Assembly (NCBI GenBank): GCA_002729525.1
Contig: PBYI01000053.1
Coordinates: forward strand, 372,001 to 436,000
Length of the DNA: 64,000 nt
Reading direction: 5' to 3'
From: Nocardioides sp.
Lineage (GTDB): Bacteria > Actinomycetota > Actinomycetes > Propionibacteriales > Nocardioidaceae
The notes beneath the pieces are model-generated. The model made no database searches. It was given only the letters and a program-made list of their open reading frames with translations, and had not been told where the DNA came from. This document shows positions 15,485 to 23,889 of the stretch, in pieces. Position 1 is the stretch's first letter, and the number at the start of each line of letters is the position of its first letter. Both the position numbers and the translations under genes were made by a program.

Positions 15485-16714
15485 TCACCCGAGGTCGAGC
15501 GCGCCGGCGACGTTGCGGGCGTCGTGCTGCTGGACGCGGTCGAGGTAGTCCTTGGACTTCGCGACCTCCGACTCCAGCACGCCGATCGTCTGCGCCATCG
15601 AGTCGAGCGCCTTGAGCTTGAAGTCGTCGATGGAGTCCATCGTGGCGTAGATGTTCTGGAAGGCCGCCTGGAGCTCCTCCATGCCGATCGTGGACGACGC
15701 CGCCTGCTCCTGGATGGCCGCGGAGTTCTGCTTGAGCATCTCCGAGGTCGACCTGATCATGTTCGACGTCGTGGAGTTGAGCGCCGAGATCTGGTCGAGG
15801 ACGAGCTTCTGGTTGCCCAGCGCCTGAGCGACGATGACCGCCGTCCGCAGCGCGGAGACCGTGGTGGTCGAGGCGCGGTCGACGCCCTTGATGAGCTCGA
15901 TGTTGTTCTTGATGATGATGTCGATCGCCAGGTAGCTCTGGATCGCCACCGCGAGCTGGGTGAGCAGGTCCTGGTGCTTCTGGCGGACGTAGAACAGCAC
16001 GTCCTGGCTGAGCGTCCGGGCGGCGTCGGGATCGCTGAGCTCGAGCTCGGCGATGCGCGCGGAGAGCTTGGCGTCGAGTCGCTCGGCGACGTAGACGTAC
16101 TGGTTGAGCCGGGCCATGGCGGCCCACAGGTTGGTCTTCTCCAGGTTGAGGGCGACGTTGTCGCGCTGGAGCTCGTCCTGGCCGTTGCGCAGGCTGTGCA
16201 GGATCGCGTTGAGCTGCGACTGCGCGGACTGGTACTTGCGGAAGTAGTCCTCGATCTTGTCGCCGAACGGCAGCCAGTCGAAGAACTTCTTGGTGCCCTT
16301 GGCCTGGCTGGGGTCGAGGTCCTCGACCGTGCGGCGCAGCTCGATGAGCGTCTTGCCGACCGACGAACCCTCGGCGAGGCCGCCCTCCTTGAGCGCACGC
16401 ACCGGCTGGTCGAGCATCCGGTTGGAGGTCTCGGCGGTCTTGCGGATGTCGGCGTCGCCCATGGTGCGCACGGCCTCGGCCTGCGCGGCGAACTCCGGAC
16501 TGCCGACCTGTGCGGTCTCCAGCGCGGTGAGGAACCCGTCGACCTTGGCGTCGAGCTCGGGCACCGCCTGCGGGTCGACCTGCGGCGCCATCTTCGGCGC
16601 CGCGGTGGCCGCGACGGGCTTCGGCGCCTCGGGCGCGGTGAGCGTGACAACAGGGTCCGGGGGCGCCAGCGGCATGGCCGCGGCCTCGCCCGACTCGGGG
16701 GTGCCGGAGGTCAT
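15485..16714 (-). CDS. telA: TelA-family toxic-anion resistance protein
   Basis: 409 residues, all-helical, with the long coiled-coil core of the TelA/KlaA family: 'SVGKTLIELRRTVEDLDPS', 'FFDWLPFGDKIEDYFRKYQSAQSQLNAILHSL' (given here as two separate signature regions at ~110-170), 'YVYVAERLDA' and 'LGNQKLVLDQISALN'. The first ~60 residues are Pro/Ala-rich. Named for tellurite resistance, TelA proteins occur in Ter-type envelope-stress systems; the biochemical role is unknown. First gene of the ten-gene operon. GGAAGGAT precedes ATG 16714, and this site lies in the loop of an inverted repeat (16715-16741). Confidence 0.92.
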   Translation of the reverse strand: MTSGTPESGEAAAMPLAPPDPVVTLTAPEAPKPVAATAAPKMAPQVDPQAVPELDAKVDGFLTALETAQVGSPEFAAQAEAVRTMGDADIRKTAETSNRMLDQPVRALKEGGLAEGSSVGKTLIELRRTVEDLDPSQAKGTKKFFDWLPFGDKIEDYFRKYQSAQSQLNAILHSLRNGQDELQRDNVALNLEKTNLWAAMARLNQYVYVAERLDAKLSARIAELELSDPDAARTLSQDVLFYVRQKHQDLLTQLAVAIQSYLAIDIIIKNNIELIKGVDRASTTTVSALRTAVIVAQALGNQKLVLDQISALNSTTSNMIRSTSEMLKQNSAAIQEQAASSTIGMEELQAAFQNIYATMDSIDDFKLKALDSMAQTIGVLESEVAKSKDYLDRVQQHDARNVAGALDLG

Positions 16715-16823
16715 GTGGCGCATCCTTCCACGTCGCGCCACGCCTGACACGTGTCGTCCCCGCGGGCGCTGTCGTCGGTCTCGGCACTCCCCACCCCCGC
16801 CCCGGTTCGGGCAGACTCCCGTC
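16715..16823. promoter_or_regulatory. Divergent control region between telA operon and HTH regulator
   Basis: 109 nt. A 7-bp perfect inverted repeat GTGGCGC (16715-16721) / GCGCCAC (16735-16741) brackets the telA ribosome site; it could be an operator or a hairpin that hides the site. Next to it is the 10-bp palindrome GACACGTGTC (16746-16755). On the plus strand CAGACT (16812-16817) lies 6 nt before ATG 16824, fitting a leaderless regulator mRNA. Confidence 0.5.
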
Positions 16824-17789
16824 ATGCACCTGAGCGCCGACGCCTTCGCGCTGCTGCGCACGGCCATGCGCGCGCGGCCGACGACCCTCGACGAGCTGAC
16901 CGCGCTGAGCGAGCACGAGGCCGAGCAGACGGTCGCGATCGTCGGCGAGCTCCGGACCTTCGGCTGTCTCCTCGCCGACGACGCCGGGGCCCTGACCTAC
17001 CCTCCGCCGGAGGTCGCCGTCGGTGCACAGCTGGTCGCGCACCTGCAGGAGCAGCGCGACCGGGTGGAGTCGGAGCTGGCGACCAGCATCGCGTTCGTCA
17101 CCGCCCTGCAGACCCTGACGCGCGACTTCGAGGTCGGCGCCGGGACGGGCTCGCCGTCCGGCCTCGCGGTCGAGCTGATCCACGGCCCGATGGCGCCACG
17201 CGACGCCAGCTTCCGCCTGCAGACCCGGCGGGGGCCGGTGCCGACCTGCGCGGTGCTCCCCGACCCCACCCACCTCGAAGGCCCTGACACCGACCAGCTC
17301 GAGCCCTTCCTGGCAATGATGCGCTCGAAGTCGACCCCGGACCGGGTGCTCGTGGGACCGCACGACGGTGCCGACGAGCAGGTACGCCGCCGCCTCGAGC
17401 TCTTCTCCAGCGCCGGCGCCCTCTTCCGCACCCGCGAGCACCTGCCCGGGTGGTTCGCCGTCGACGGTGACGACACCGTCGTGCTGCCCTGCGACTGGGG
17501 CGTGGTCTGGCCGACCAGCGTGATGCTGGTGACCGACAGGTCGCTCGCGGCCCTCGCCCAGCAGCTCTTCGACCTGTTGTGGGTGGGCGCCCAGCCGGTG
17601 TTCGACCACGACCCGTCGTGGCGCCCGCTGGTGCGCCTGATGGCGTCGGGGATGACGACCGAGGCCGCGGCGCGGTCGCTGGGCATCTCCTCGCGCACCG
17701 CTCGACGTCGCCTCGAGGCGGCCATGCGTCACCACGGCGCGCGGACGACGTTCGAGCTCGGGGTGGCGGTCGGTCGCGCCGACGGCTGA
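16824..17789 (+). CDS. HTH transcriptional regulator (TrmB-like N-terminus, LuxR-type C-terminus)
   Basis: 321 residues. The N-terminus (~1-60) looks like a winged-helix module ('TTLDELTALSEHEAEQTVAIVGEL'), followed by a helical linker and a phospholipase-D-like or TrmB-type sensor region (~75-250). The C-terminus (~262-310) is a LuxR-type helix-turn-helix ('ASGMTTEAAARSLGISSRTARRRLEAAM'). This layout is common in actinobacterial regulators of unknown ligand. It diverges from the telA-pknG operon with 109 nt between starts, so it is the first candidate regulator of that operon and of itself. Confidence 0.8.
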   Translation: MHLSADAFALLRTAMRARPTTLDELTALSEHEAEQTVAIVGELRTFGCLLADDAGALTYPPPEVAVGAQLVAHLQEQRDRVESELATSIAFVTALQTLTRDFEVGAGTGSPSGLAVELIHGPMAPRDASFRLQTRRGPVPTCAVLPDPTHLEGPDTDQLEPFLAMMRSKSTPDRVLVGPHDGADEQVRRRLELFSSAGALFRTREHLPGWFAVDGDDTVVLPCDWGVVWPTSVMLVTDRSLAALAQQLFDLLWVGAQPVFDHDPSWRPLVRLMASGMTTEAAARSLGISSRTARRRLEAAMRHHGARTTFELGVAVGRADG

Positions 17790-17825
17790 GCCGGCCGTCC
17801 TCCCGCGGGCGCCCGACCTCGTGGC

Positions 17826-19433
17826 TCAGGCCAGGTCGACCGCGCGGACGGTGTGCGCCGCGATCTCGCGCTCGATGGCGGCGAGCACGTCGGCCGGGAT
17901 CGGCCCGTCGACGCTCAGCGCCACGAGCGCCTCGCCGCCACGGGCGTTGCGGGCGACCTGCATGCCGGCGATGTTGACCTCCGACTCGCCGAGCACCCGC
18001 CCCACGACGCCCACCATGCCGGGGCGGTCGCCGTACGTCGCGAAGAGCAGGTGGTCGGTCGGCTCGAGGTCGACGTCGTACCCGTTGACCTCCACGAGCC
18101 GCTCGCGCTGGGCGATGCCGACGAGGGTGCCGCTGACCGAGACCTGCGACCCGTCGGCCAGCGTGCCCCGCAGAGTGATGAGGTTGCGGTGGTCGGGGCT
18201 CTCGGGGTCGGTCACCAGGCGCACCAGGGTGCCGCGCTCGGCCGCCAGGAGCGGAGCGTTGACGTAGGTGACCGGCTCGCCGACGACGTCGCAGAAGACG
18301 CCCTTGAGCGCCGCCAGCTCGAGCACCTTGACGTCGTGGGAGGTGATCTCGCCGCGGACCTCCACGTCAACCTGCTGGGCGACCTCGCCGGCCAGGCCCG
18401 AGAAGATCCGACCGAGCTTCTCCACGAGCGGGATGCCCGGGCGCACCTCCTCGGCGATCGTGCCGCCCTGCACGTTGACCGCGTCGGGCACCAACTCGCC
18501 CGACAGCGCCTGGCGCACCGAGCGGGCCGCGGCGAGGCCGGCCTTCTCCTGCGCCTCGACGGTGACGGCTCCGAGGTGCGGCGTGGCGACCACCTGGTCG
18601 AGCTCCAGCAGCGGGCTGTCGGTGCACGGCTGCACCGCGAACACGTCGAGCCCGGCAGCGGCGACCCGGCCCGACACCAGGGCGTCGTACAGCGCGCACT
18701 CGTCGACGATCCCGCCACGCGCGGCGTTGACCAGCACCAGCCCCCGCTTGCAGGCGGTGAGCTGGTCGGCACCGATGAGGCCGATCGTCTCCGGCGTGCG
18801 GGGCAGGTGGACCGACATGAAGTCCGACTCCGCCAGGAGGGTGTCGAGGTCGACGAGACGGACGCCGGCCTGGGCGGCCCGCCCGGCCTGCACGTAGGGG
18901 TCGTAGGCGATGACGGTCATCCCGAAGGCCGCGAGGCGCTGGGCGACCAGGACGCCGATGCGGCCCAGCCCGACGATGCCGACGGTCTTGTCGTAGAGCT
19001 CGATGCCGGTGTGCGGCTCGCGGTGCCACTCCCCCGCGCGCAGCGAGGCGTGGGCGGTCGTGAGGTGGCGCGCGGCGGCGATCATCAGCCCGATCGCCAG
19101 CTCCGCGGCCGAGACGATGTTGGACGTCGGCGCGTTGACGACCATGACGCCGTGCTGCGTCGCCGCACGCACGTCGACGTTCTCCAGGCCCACGCCCGCG
19201 CGGGCGACGACCCGCAGCCGGGTCGCGGCGGTCAGCACCTCGGAGTCGACGCGGGTCGAGGAGCGGATGATCAGCGCGTCGGCCTCGGGGGCGGCGACGA
19301 GCAGGGCGTCGTGGTCGGCACCGTCGACGTGGCGGACGTCGAAGTCGGGACCGAGGGCCGAGATCGCGGCCGGACTGAGCGGCTCGGCGACCAGGACGAC
19401 AGGACGGCGGCCACGCACGGCGGGGGGAGTCAC
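17826..19433 (-). CDS. serA: D-3-phosphoglycerate dehydrogenase
   Basis: First step of serine synthesis, NAD-dependent, cytoplasmic. 535 residues, the length of the actinobacterial form with substrate-binding, NAD-binding, ASB and ACT domains. Seen: Rossmann loop 'VGIVGLGRIGVLVAQRL', catalytic Arg in 'NAARGGIVDE', Glu, and His in 'ATPHLGAVT'; the C-terminal ACT domain begins near 'YGDRPGMVGVVGRVLGE' and should bind serine. GTG 19433 is chosen for GAGG 8 nt upstream and for length; the frame is open further to ~19493. Its place between ilvC and leuB on the same strand matches the conserved actinobacterial neighbourhood. Confidence 0.95.
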   Translation of the reverse strand: MTPPAVRGRRPVVLVAEPLSPAAISALGPDFDVRHVDGADHDALLVAAPEADALIIRSSTRVDSEVLTAATRLRVVARAGVGLENVDVRAATQHGVMVVNAPTSNIVSAAELAIGLMIAAARHLTTAHASLRAGEWHREPHTGIELYDKTVGIVGLGRIGVLVAQRLAAFGMTVIAYDPYVQAGRAAQAGVRLVDLDTLLAESDFMSVHLPRTPETIGLIGADQLTACKRGLVLVNAARGGIVDECALYDALVSGRVAAAGLDVFAVQPCTDSPLLELDQVVATPHLGAVTVEAQEKAGLAAARSVRQALSGELVPDAVNVQGGTIAEEVRPGIPLVEKLGRIFSGLAGEVAQQVDVEVRGEITSHDVKVLELAALKGVFCDVVGEPVTYVNAPLLAAERGTLVRLVTDPESPDHRNLITLRGTLADGSQVSVSGTLVGIAQRERLVEVNGYDVDLEPTDHLLFATYGDRPGMVGVVGRVLGESEVNIAGMQVARNARGGEALVALSVDGPIPADVLAAIEREIAAHTVRAVDLA

Positions 19434-19687
19434 AACGCGCACCTCGCGGTTCGTCAGAGGATGGAGAGCGCACGTCGCTGTGCCGCGCGCCACACTAACT
19501 CATGCCCCACTACCCGCGGTGACCTGCGGCGACGCCGGCTGCGGCGTCCCGGCGGCCCGCCGTAAACCGGTGGCCGCAGCGCGGTCCGGCTCCGTACGCT
19601 CGACCGGTCCTGCCGCCGACGAGAGGCCCTGCGTTGGAGCTCTGAGGTCGTCCTCAACGCCCTCGACCCGATCCCGGGAGCTCTCGC

Positions 19688-21316
19688 ATGCCCTCGTCCA
19701 CCGACCACGCCCTCGCGCTGCACGGCGTCACCCACGCCTGGCCCGACGGCACGACCGTCCTGCACGACGTCGACCTCGTCGTCCCACCCGGCCGCGCCGG
19801 CCTCGTCGGCGCCAACGGCTCCGGCAAGTCGACCCTGCTGCGCCTGGCCGCCGGCCTGCTCGCGCCCACCGCCGGCCGGGTCGAGGCGCCGGGTCGCGTC
19901 GTCCTCCTCCCCCAGGACCTCACCCGCGCCGCACCGGTACCGGTCCCGGCCTTCCTCGGCGTCGACGCCGCCCTGGCCGCGCTGCGGCGCGTGGAGGCCG
20001 GCTCGGTCGACCAGGCCGACTACGACGCGGTCGGCGACCAGTGGGACGTCGAGGCCCGCACCGTGGCCGCGCTGGAGCGGCAGGGCGTGCCGGCGTCGGC
20101 GCTCGACCGCACCACCGCCGAGGTCTCCGGAGGCGAGCTGGTGCGGCTCGCGCTCGCCCGGGTGCTGCTGGCGCGGCCCGAGGTGCTGCTGCTCGACGAG
20201 CCGACCAACAACCTCGACGCCGCCGCCCGCGCCCGGGTGCACGACCTCGTCGAGACCTGGGCCCGCACGCTGCTCGTGGTCAGCCACGACCGCGCCCTGC
20301 TCGAGCGGGTCGACCGGGTCGCGGAGCTCCGCGACGGGTCCGTGCGCTGGTACGGCGGCGGGTGGAGCGACTACCGCGCCCAGGTCGCCGCCGAGCAGGA
20401 GGCCGCAGCGCAGGCGGTCACCACCGCGCGGGCCGACGTACGACGTCAGCAGCGCGACCGCCAGGAGGCCGAGCGGGTGCTGGCGCAGCGCAAGCGGCAG
20501 GGCGAGCGGGCGTTCGCCCAGGGCGGGATGGGCAAGGGGGCCCGTGACTTCTACGTCAACCGCTCCGAGAAGCACGCCGCGAGCCACCGCCGGCTGCACG
20601 ACCAGCGCCTCGACGACGCCCGCGGCAGGCTCGACGAGGCCCGCGACCGGGTGCGGCGCGACCGGCCGGTCCACGTCGACCTGCCCGGCACGGTCGTGCC
20701 GCGCGGGCGCTCGGTGCTGGCCGTCCGCGGCCTGGTGCTGCGCCACGGCGTGCGCGTCGACGACCTGGACGTGGGCGGCCCCGACCGGGTGGCGCTCGTC
20801 GGACCGAGCGGCGCCGGCAAGTCGACCCTGCTGCACACGCTGGCCGGCCTGCTGGACCCCGCCGCCGGCTCCGTGGCGGTGCACGTGCCGGCGGCGCTGC
20901 TCCCCCAGCGGATCGACGGGTCCGTGCTGGACGACGACAGGTCCGTGGTCGCCCAGGTGTCCGCGGCCGCCCCCGGGAGTGAGCCGGAGATGGTGCGGGC
21001 GGCCCTGGCCCGCTTCGGCTTCCGCGGCGCGTCGGCCGAGGCGCTCGCCGGGACGCTGTCGGGCGGGCAGCGGTTCCGTGCCGCGCTCGCCGCGCTGCTG
21101 CTCGCCGAACCGGCACCCCAGCTGCTGCTGCTCGACGAGCCGATGAACGACCTCGACGTGGCGTCGTACGACGCGCTCGTGGAGGCGCTGTCGTCGTACG
21201 GCGGGGCGCTCGTGGTGGCCTCGCACGACGAGGTGTTCCTCGCCGACGCCGGGGTGGACCGGGTGGTCGACCTGGGCGCCACGGGCGGACCGGGCCAGGC
21301 GGACGAGACGGGCTAG
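19688..21316 (+). CDS. ABC-F family ATPase
   Basis: 542 residues, two nucleotide-binding domains in tandem, no membrane segments. Domain 1: Walker A 'GANGSGKSTLL', signature 'SGGELVRLALARVLL', Walker B 'LLLDEPTNNLD'. Domain 2: 'GPSGAGKSTLL', 'SGGQRFRAALAALLL', 'LLLDEPMNDLD'. A charged ~80-residue linker (~235-315) fits the inter-domain arm of ABC-F proteins, which act on ribosomes in translation stress or antibiotic resistance. GGGAG precedes ATG 19688. Its TAG shares CTAG with the converging efeB stop. The 254-nt gap upstream to serA shows no further gene. Confidence 0.9.
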   Translation: MPSSTDHALALHGVTHAWPDGTTVLHDVDLVVPPGRAGLVGANGSGKSTLLRLAAGLLAPTAGRVEAPGRVVLLPQDLTRAAPVPVPAFLGVDAALAALRRVEAGSVDQADYDAVGDQWDVEARTVAALERQGVPASALDRTTAEVSGGELVRLALARVLLARPEVLLLDEPTNNLDAAARARVHDLVETWARTLLVVSHDRALLERVDRVAELRDGSVRWYGGGWSDYRAQVAAEQEAAAQAVTTARADVRRQQRDRQEAERVLAQRKRQGERAFAQGGMGKGARDFYVNRSEKHAASHRRLHDQRLDDARGRLDEARDRVRRDRPVHVDLPGTVVPRGRSVLAVRGLVLRHGVRVDDLDVGGPDRVALVGPSGAGKSTLLHTLAGLLDPAAGSVAVHVPAALLPQRIDGSVLDDDRSVVAQVSAAAPGSEPEMVRAALARFGFRGASAEALAGTLSGGQRFRAALAALLLAEPAPQLLLLDEPMNDLDVASYDALVEALSSYGGALVVASHDEVFLADAGVDRVVDLGATGGPGQADETG

Positions 21317-22605
21317 GCGAACAGCGCCTGGCCGATGAACTCGCCGTCGCCGGCGCCGGGCGGCACCGCGAAGAGGGCGGAGGAGGTGAAGCGGAGGTAC
21401 TCCATCATCGCGTCGTTCTTGGCCATGGCGTTCTGGACGGGCACGAACTGGGTGTCGGGGTCGCGCACGAAGGCGATGAAGAACAGCCCGGCGTTGAGCC
21501 CGCCGAGCTTGTCGGTGCCGTCGACGAAGTTGTAGCCGCGCCGCAGCATCCGCGCCCCACCGTGGAAGTCGGGGTGCACGACCCGCACGTGCGCGTCGAC
21601 CGGGATCGTCGGCTCGGTGCCGGTGACGGCGTCGAAGTCGGGCTCGTCGAACTCGTCGGTCGCGCCGAGCGGGGCGCCCTCGCCCTTGTCGCGGCCGATG
21701 AAGGCCTCCTGGTCGGCGAGCGGCTGGCGGTCCCAGACCTCGATGGTCATGTTGATGCGGCGCGCGACGAGGTAGGTGCCGCCGGTCATCCAGCCGGCGC
21801 CCGTGTCGTCGTCGGCGCCGACCCAGACCTGATCGTCGAGGGCGTGGTCCTCCTCGACCTTCACGTTGGCGGTGCCGTCCTTGAAGCCGAAGAGGTTGCG
21901 GGCGGTGTCCTGGGTCGTGGACGTCGACGAGGTGCGGCCGAAGCCGAGCTGCGACCAGCGCACCTCGGCTCGCCCGAAGCCGATCCGGGCGAGGTTGCGC
22001 ACCGCGTGCACCGCGACCTGCGGGTCGTCGGCGCAGGCCTGGACACAGAGGTCGCCGCCGGACAGCGCCTCGTCGAGCACGTCGGCCGGGAAGTGCGGCA
22101 GCTCCTCGAGCACGGCCGGTCGACGGTCGGCCAGGCCGAACCGGTCGGTGCCGTCGGCGGTGCGGAACAGCGTCGGACCGAAGCCGATGGTGATGGTCAG
22201 CCGCGAGGGCGGCAGCCCGATCGCCTCGCCGGTGTCGTCGGGCGGGAGCAGCGGGTCGCCCTCGACCGGGCCGACCGGGCCGGCGCCGTGCCCGGCGGTC
22301 ATCCGCTCGGCGGCCTCGGTCCAGTCGGTCAGCAGCGACACCAGCTCGTCGCGGTCGTCGGTCGTGACGTCGAAGGCCGCGAAGTGCAGGCGGTCCTGCA
22401 CCGGCGTCGCGATGCCCGCCTGGTGCTCGCCGCGGAAGGCGTACGCCGCCGGGCCGGTCGGGTCGGACCCGGCAGCCTCGGCGGTGCCCCGGCCGGTGGC
22501 GAACGCACCGGCCACGCCGGCGACGGCGACACCGCCACCGAGCAGGCCGCGGCGCGAGAACCGGGCCCGCCCGGTGCCGGGCGTCGGGGTGGAGCTGGTC
22601 GTCAT
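21313..22605 (-). CDS. efeB: Dyp-type haem peroxidase EfeB, Tat-exported
   Basis: 430 residues. A twin-arginine signal (SRRGLLGGGVAVAGVAGAFA at ~17-36) directs folded export. The DyP domain has the GxxDG motif in 'GFKDGTANVK', the proximal His region 'VDAHVRVVHPDFHGG' and 'LRRGYNF'. EfeB in the EfeUOB system oxidises ferrous iron or handles haem outside the membrane. It starts 8 nt after the efeO stop, so it is in the same iron-regulated operon. The stop codon overlaps that of the ABC-F gene on the other strand (CTAG). Confidence 0.94.
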   Translation of the reverse strand: MTTSSTPTPGTGRARFSRRGLLGGGVAVAGVAGAFATGRGTAEAAGSDPTGPAAYAFRGEHQAGIATPVQDRLHFAAFDVTTDDRDELVSLLTDWTEAAERMTAGHGAGPVGPVEGDPLLPPDDTGEAIGLPPSRLTITIGFGPTLFRTADGTDRFGLADRRPAVLEELPHFPADVLDEALSGGDLCVQACADDPQVAVHAVRNLARIGFGRAEVRWSQLGFGRTSSTSTTQDTARNLFGFKDGTANVKVEEDHALDDQVWVGADDDTGAGWMTGGTYLVARRINMTIEVWDRQPLADQEAFIGRDKGEGAPLGATDEFDEPDFDAVTGTEPTIPVDAHVRVVHPDFHGGARMLRRGYNFVDGTDKLGGLNAGLFFIAFVRDPDTQFVPVQNAMAKNDAMMEYLRFTSSALFAVPPGAGDGEFIGQALFA

Positions 22606-22613
22606 ACGACCGA

Positions 22614-23792
22614 TCAGACCACGGCCGCGGTGAGACGCGACAACGGCTCCGACAGCGCGTTGACCGCGGTGGAGAGCTCCTTCACCTCGGCGTCGGTGAG
22701 CTCGGTGTAGAGCACGAACCCGTCGCCGTCGCGCTGGGCGTCCAGCAGCGCCTGGAGGTCGTCGAACCGGGTGGCCAGCTCGGAGGCGAGCTCGGGGTCG
22801 TTGTCCTCGACGATCGGCTGCACGCCCTCGAAGGCGACCCGGGCTCCGTCGACGTTGGCCTGGAAGTCCCACAGGTCGGTGTGCGACCAGATCTCCTCCT
22901 CGCCGGTGATCTTGCCGACCGCGACCTCCTCCAGGAGGCCACGCGAGCCGTTGGCGATCTGGTCGAGCTCGACGGTGAAGTCGTCGGCCGAGACCCGGTC
23001 GAAGAGCTCCTGGGTGTTGGCCATCAGGTCGTCGGCGTACGTCTGGCGCTCGGCGTCGGTGAGCGGCGTGTAGTCGACCGCCTCGTCGGGCCAGAGGTCC
23101 TTCTCGATCTTGTGCCAGCCGGTCCACTCCTGGCCGGGCTCGAGGTCGGCCTCGCGCAGGTCCATCTTCGGGTCGAGGTCGCCGAAGGACTCCGCCACCG
23201 TCTCGATGCGCTCCCAGTGCGTGCGCGCGACCGGGTAGAGCGCCCGCGCCGCGTCGTCGTCGCCGGCGGTGTAGAGGTCGACGAACTCCTGGGTCTGCTC
23301 GAGCAGCTGGCCGGCCTGGTCGTCGACGTACGCGCCGTAGTTGGCGACCGCCCGGTCGACGAGCTGCTGGTCGGTCTCGCTGACCTCGGGCGCCTCGTCG
23401 GACTCGGTGACGGTGAAGCCGGAGCGGATGCCGTCGCCGGTCATGCCGGGCTTGCAGGCGACGACGTAGGTGCCGGCCTCGGCGTTGACGGTGAGGGTGT
23501 TGGTGGCGCCGGTGCCGATGTTCTCGACCTCGCCGACGATCCGCAGGCCGTCCTCGGCCAGCAGGTAGAACTCCGTGGTGCTGCTGCCCTCGTTGGCGAT
23601 CTGGAAGGTCAGGGTGCCCGCGGGAGCCTCGGCCGCGGAGACGTCGCAGGCGTCGTCGGTGCTGGAGACCGTCAGGCTGCGGCTGGCGTCGCCGGACTGA
23701 GCGGTCGACTCGGTGCCGCAGCCGGCGAGCACGGGAACGGTGACCAGGGCCAGGCCGGCGGCGACGGCGGTCAGGCGGGGACGTCGGTTCAC
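22614..23792 (-). CDS. efeO: Iron-uptake lipoprotein EfeO
   Basis: 392 residues. A lipobox ends at Cys25 (VPVLAGC). A cupredoxin-like domain (~38-130) has Cys/Asp-containing strands ('VACKPGMTGDG') and is followed by an M75 peptidase-like helical domain with the 'HWERIE' motif at about 190 that marks EfeO/imelysin-like metal binding. It delivers iron to the permease EfeU. GTG 23792 has AAGGA about 9 nt upstream. It lies between efeU (97-nt gap) and efeB (8-nt gap). Confidence 0.94.
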   Translation of the reverse strand: MNRRPRLTAVAAGLALVTVPVLAGCGTESTAQSGDASRSLTVSSTDDACDVSAAEAPAGTLTFQIANEGSSTTEFYLLAEDGLRIVGEVENIGTGATNTLTVNAEAGTYVVACKPGMTGDGIRSGFTVTESDEAPEVSETDQQLVDRAVANYGAYVDDQAGQLLEQTQEFVDLYTAGDDDAARALYPVARTHWERIETVAESFGDLDPKMDLREADLEPGQEWTGWHKIEKDLWPDEAVDYTPLTDAERQTYADDLMANTQELFDRVSADDFTVELDQIANGSRGLLEEVAVGKITGEEEIWSHTDLWDFQANVDGARVAFEGVQPIVEDNDPELASELATRFDDLQALLDAQRDGDGFVLYTELTDAEVKELSTAVNALSEPLSRLTAAVV

Positions 23793-23889
23793 GGTGGGGT
23801 CCTTCTGTTGTCCAGGGCAGGGTTGCGCCGACCCCGGGGTCCGGGGGCGCGCGAGGGCGGGGCGGTCGTGCGGGTGGCTCGGGGCGGGG

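Noticed and set aside
14916..17735. 939-codon minus-strand frame across telA and the regulator
   Set aside because: Shadow frame of Arg/Ala/Gly low complexity, crossing a divergent intergenic region; the real genes in other frames carry conserved motifs.
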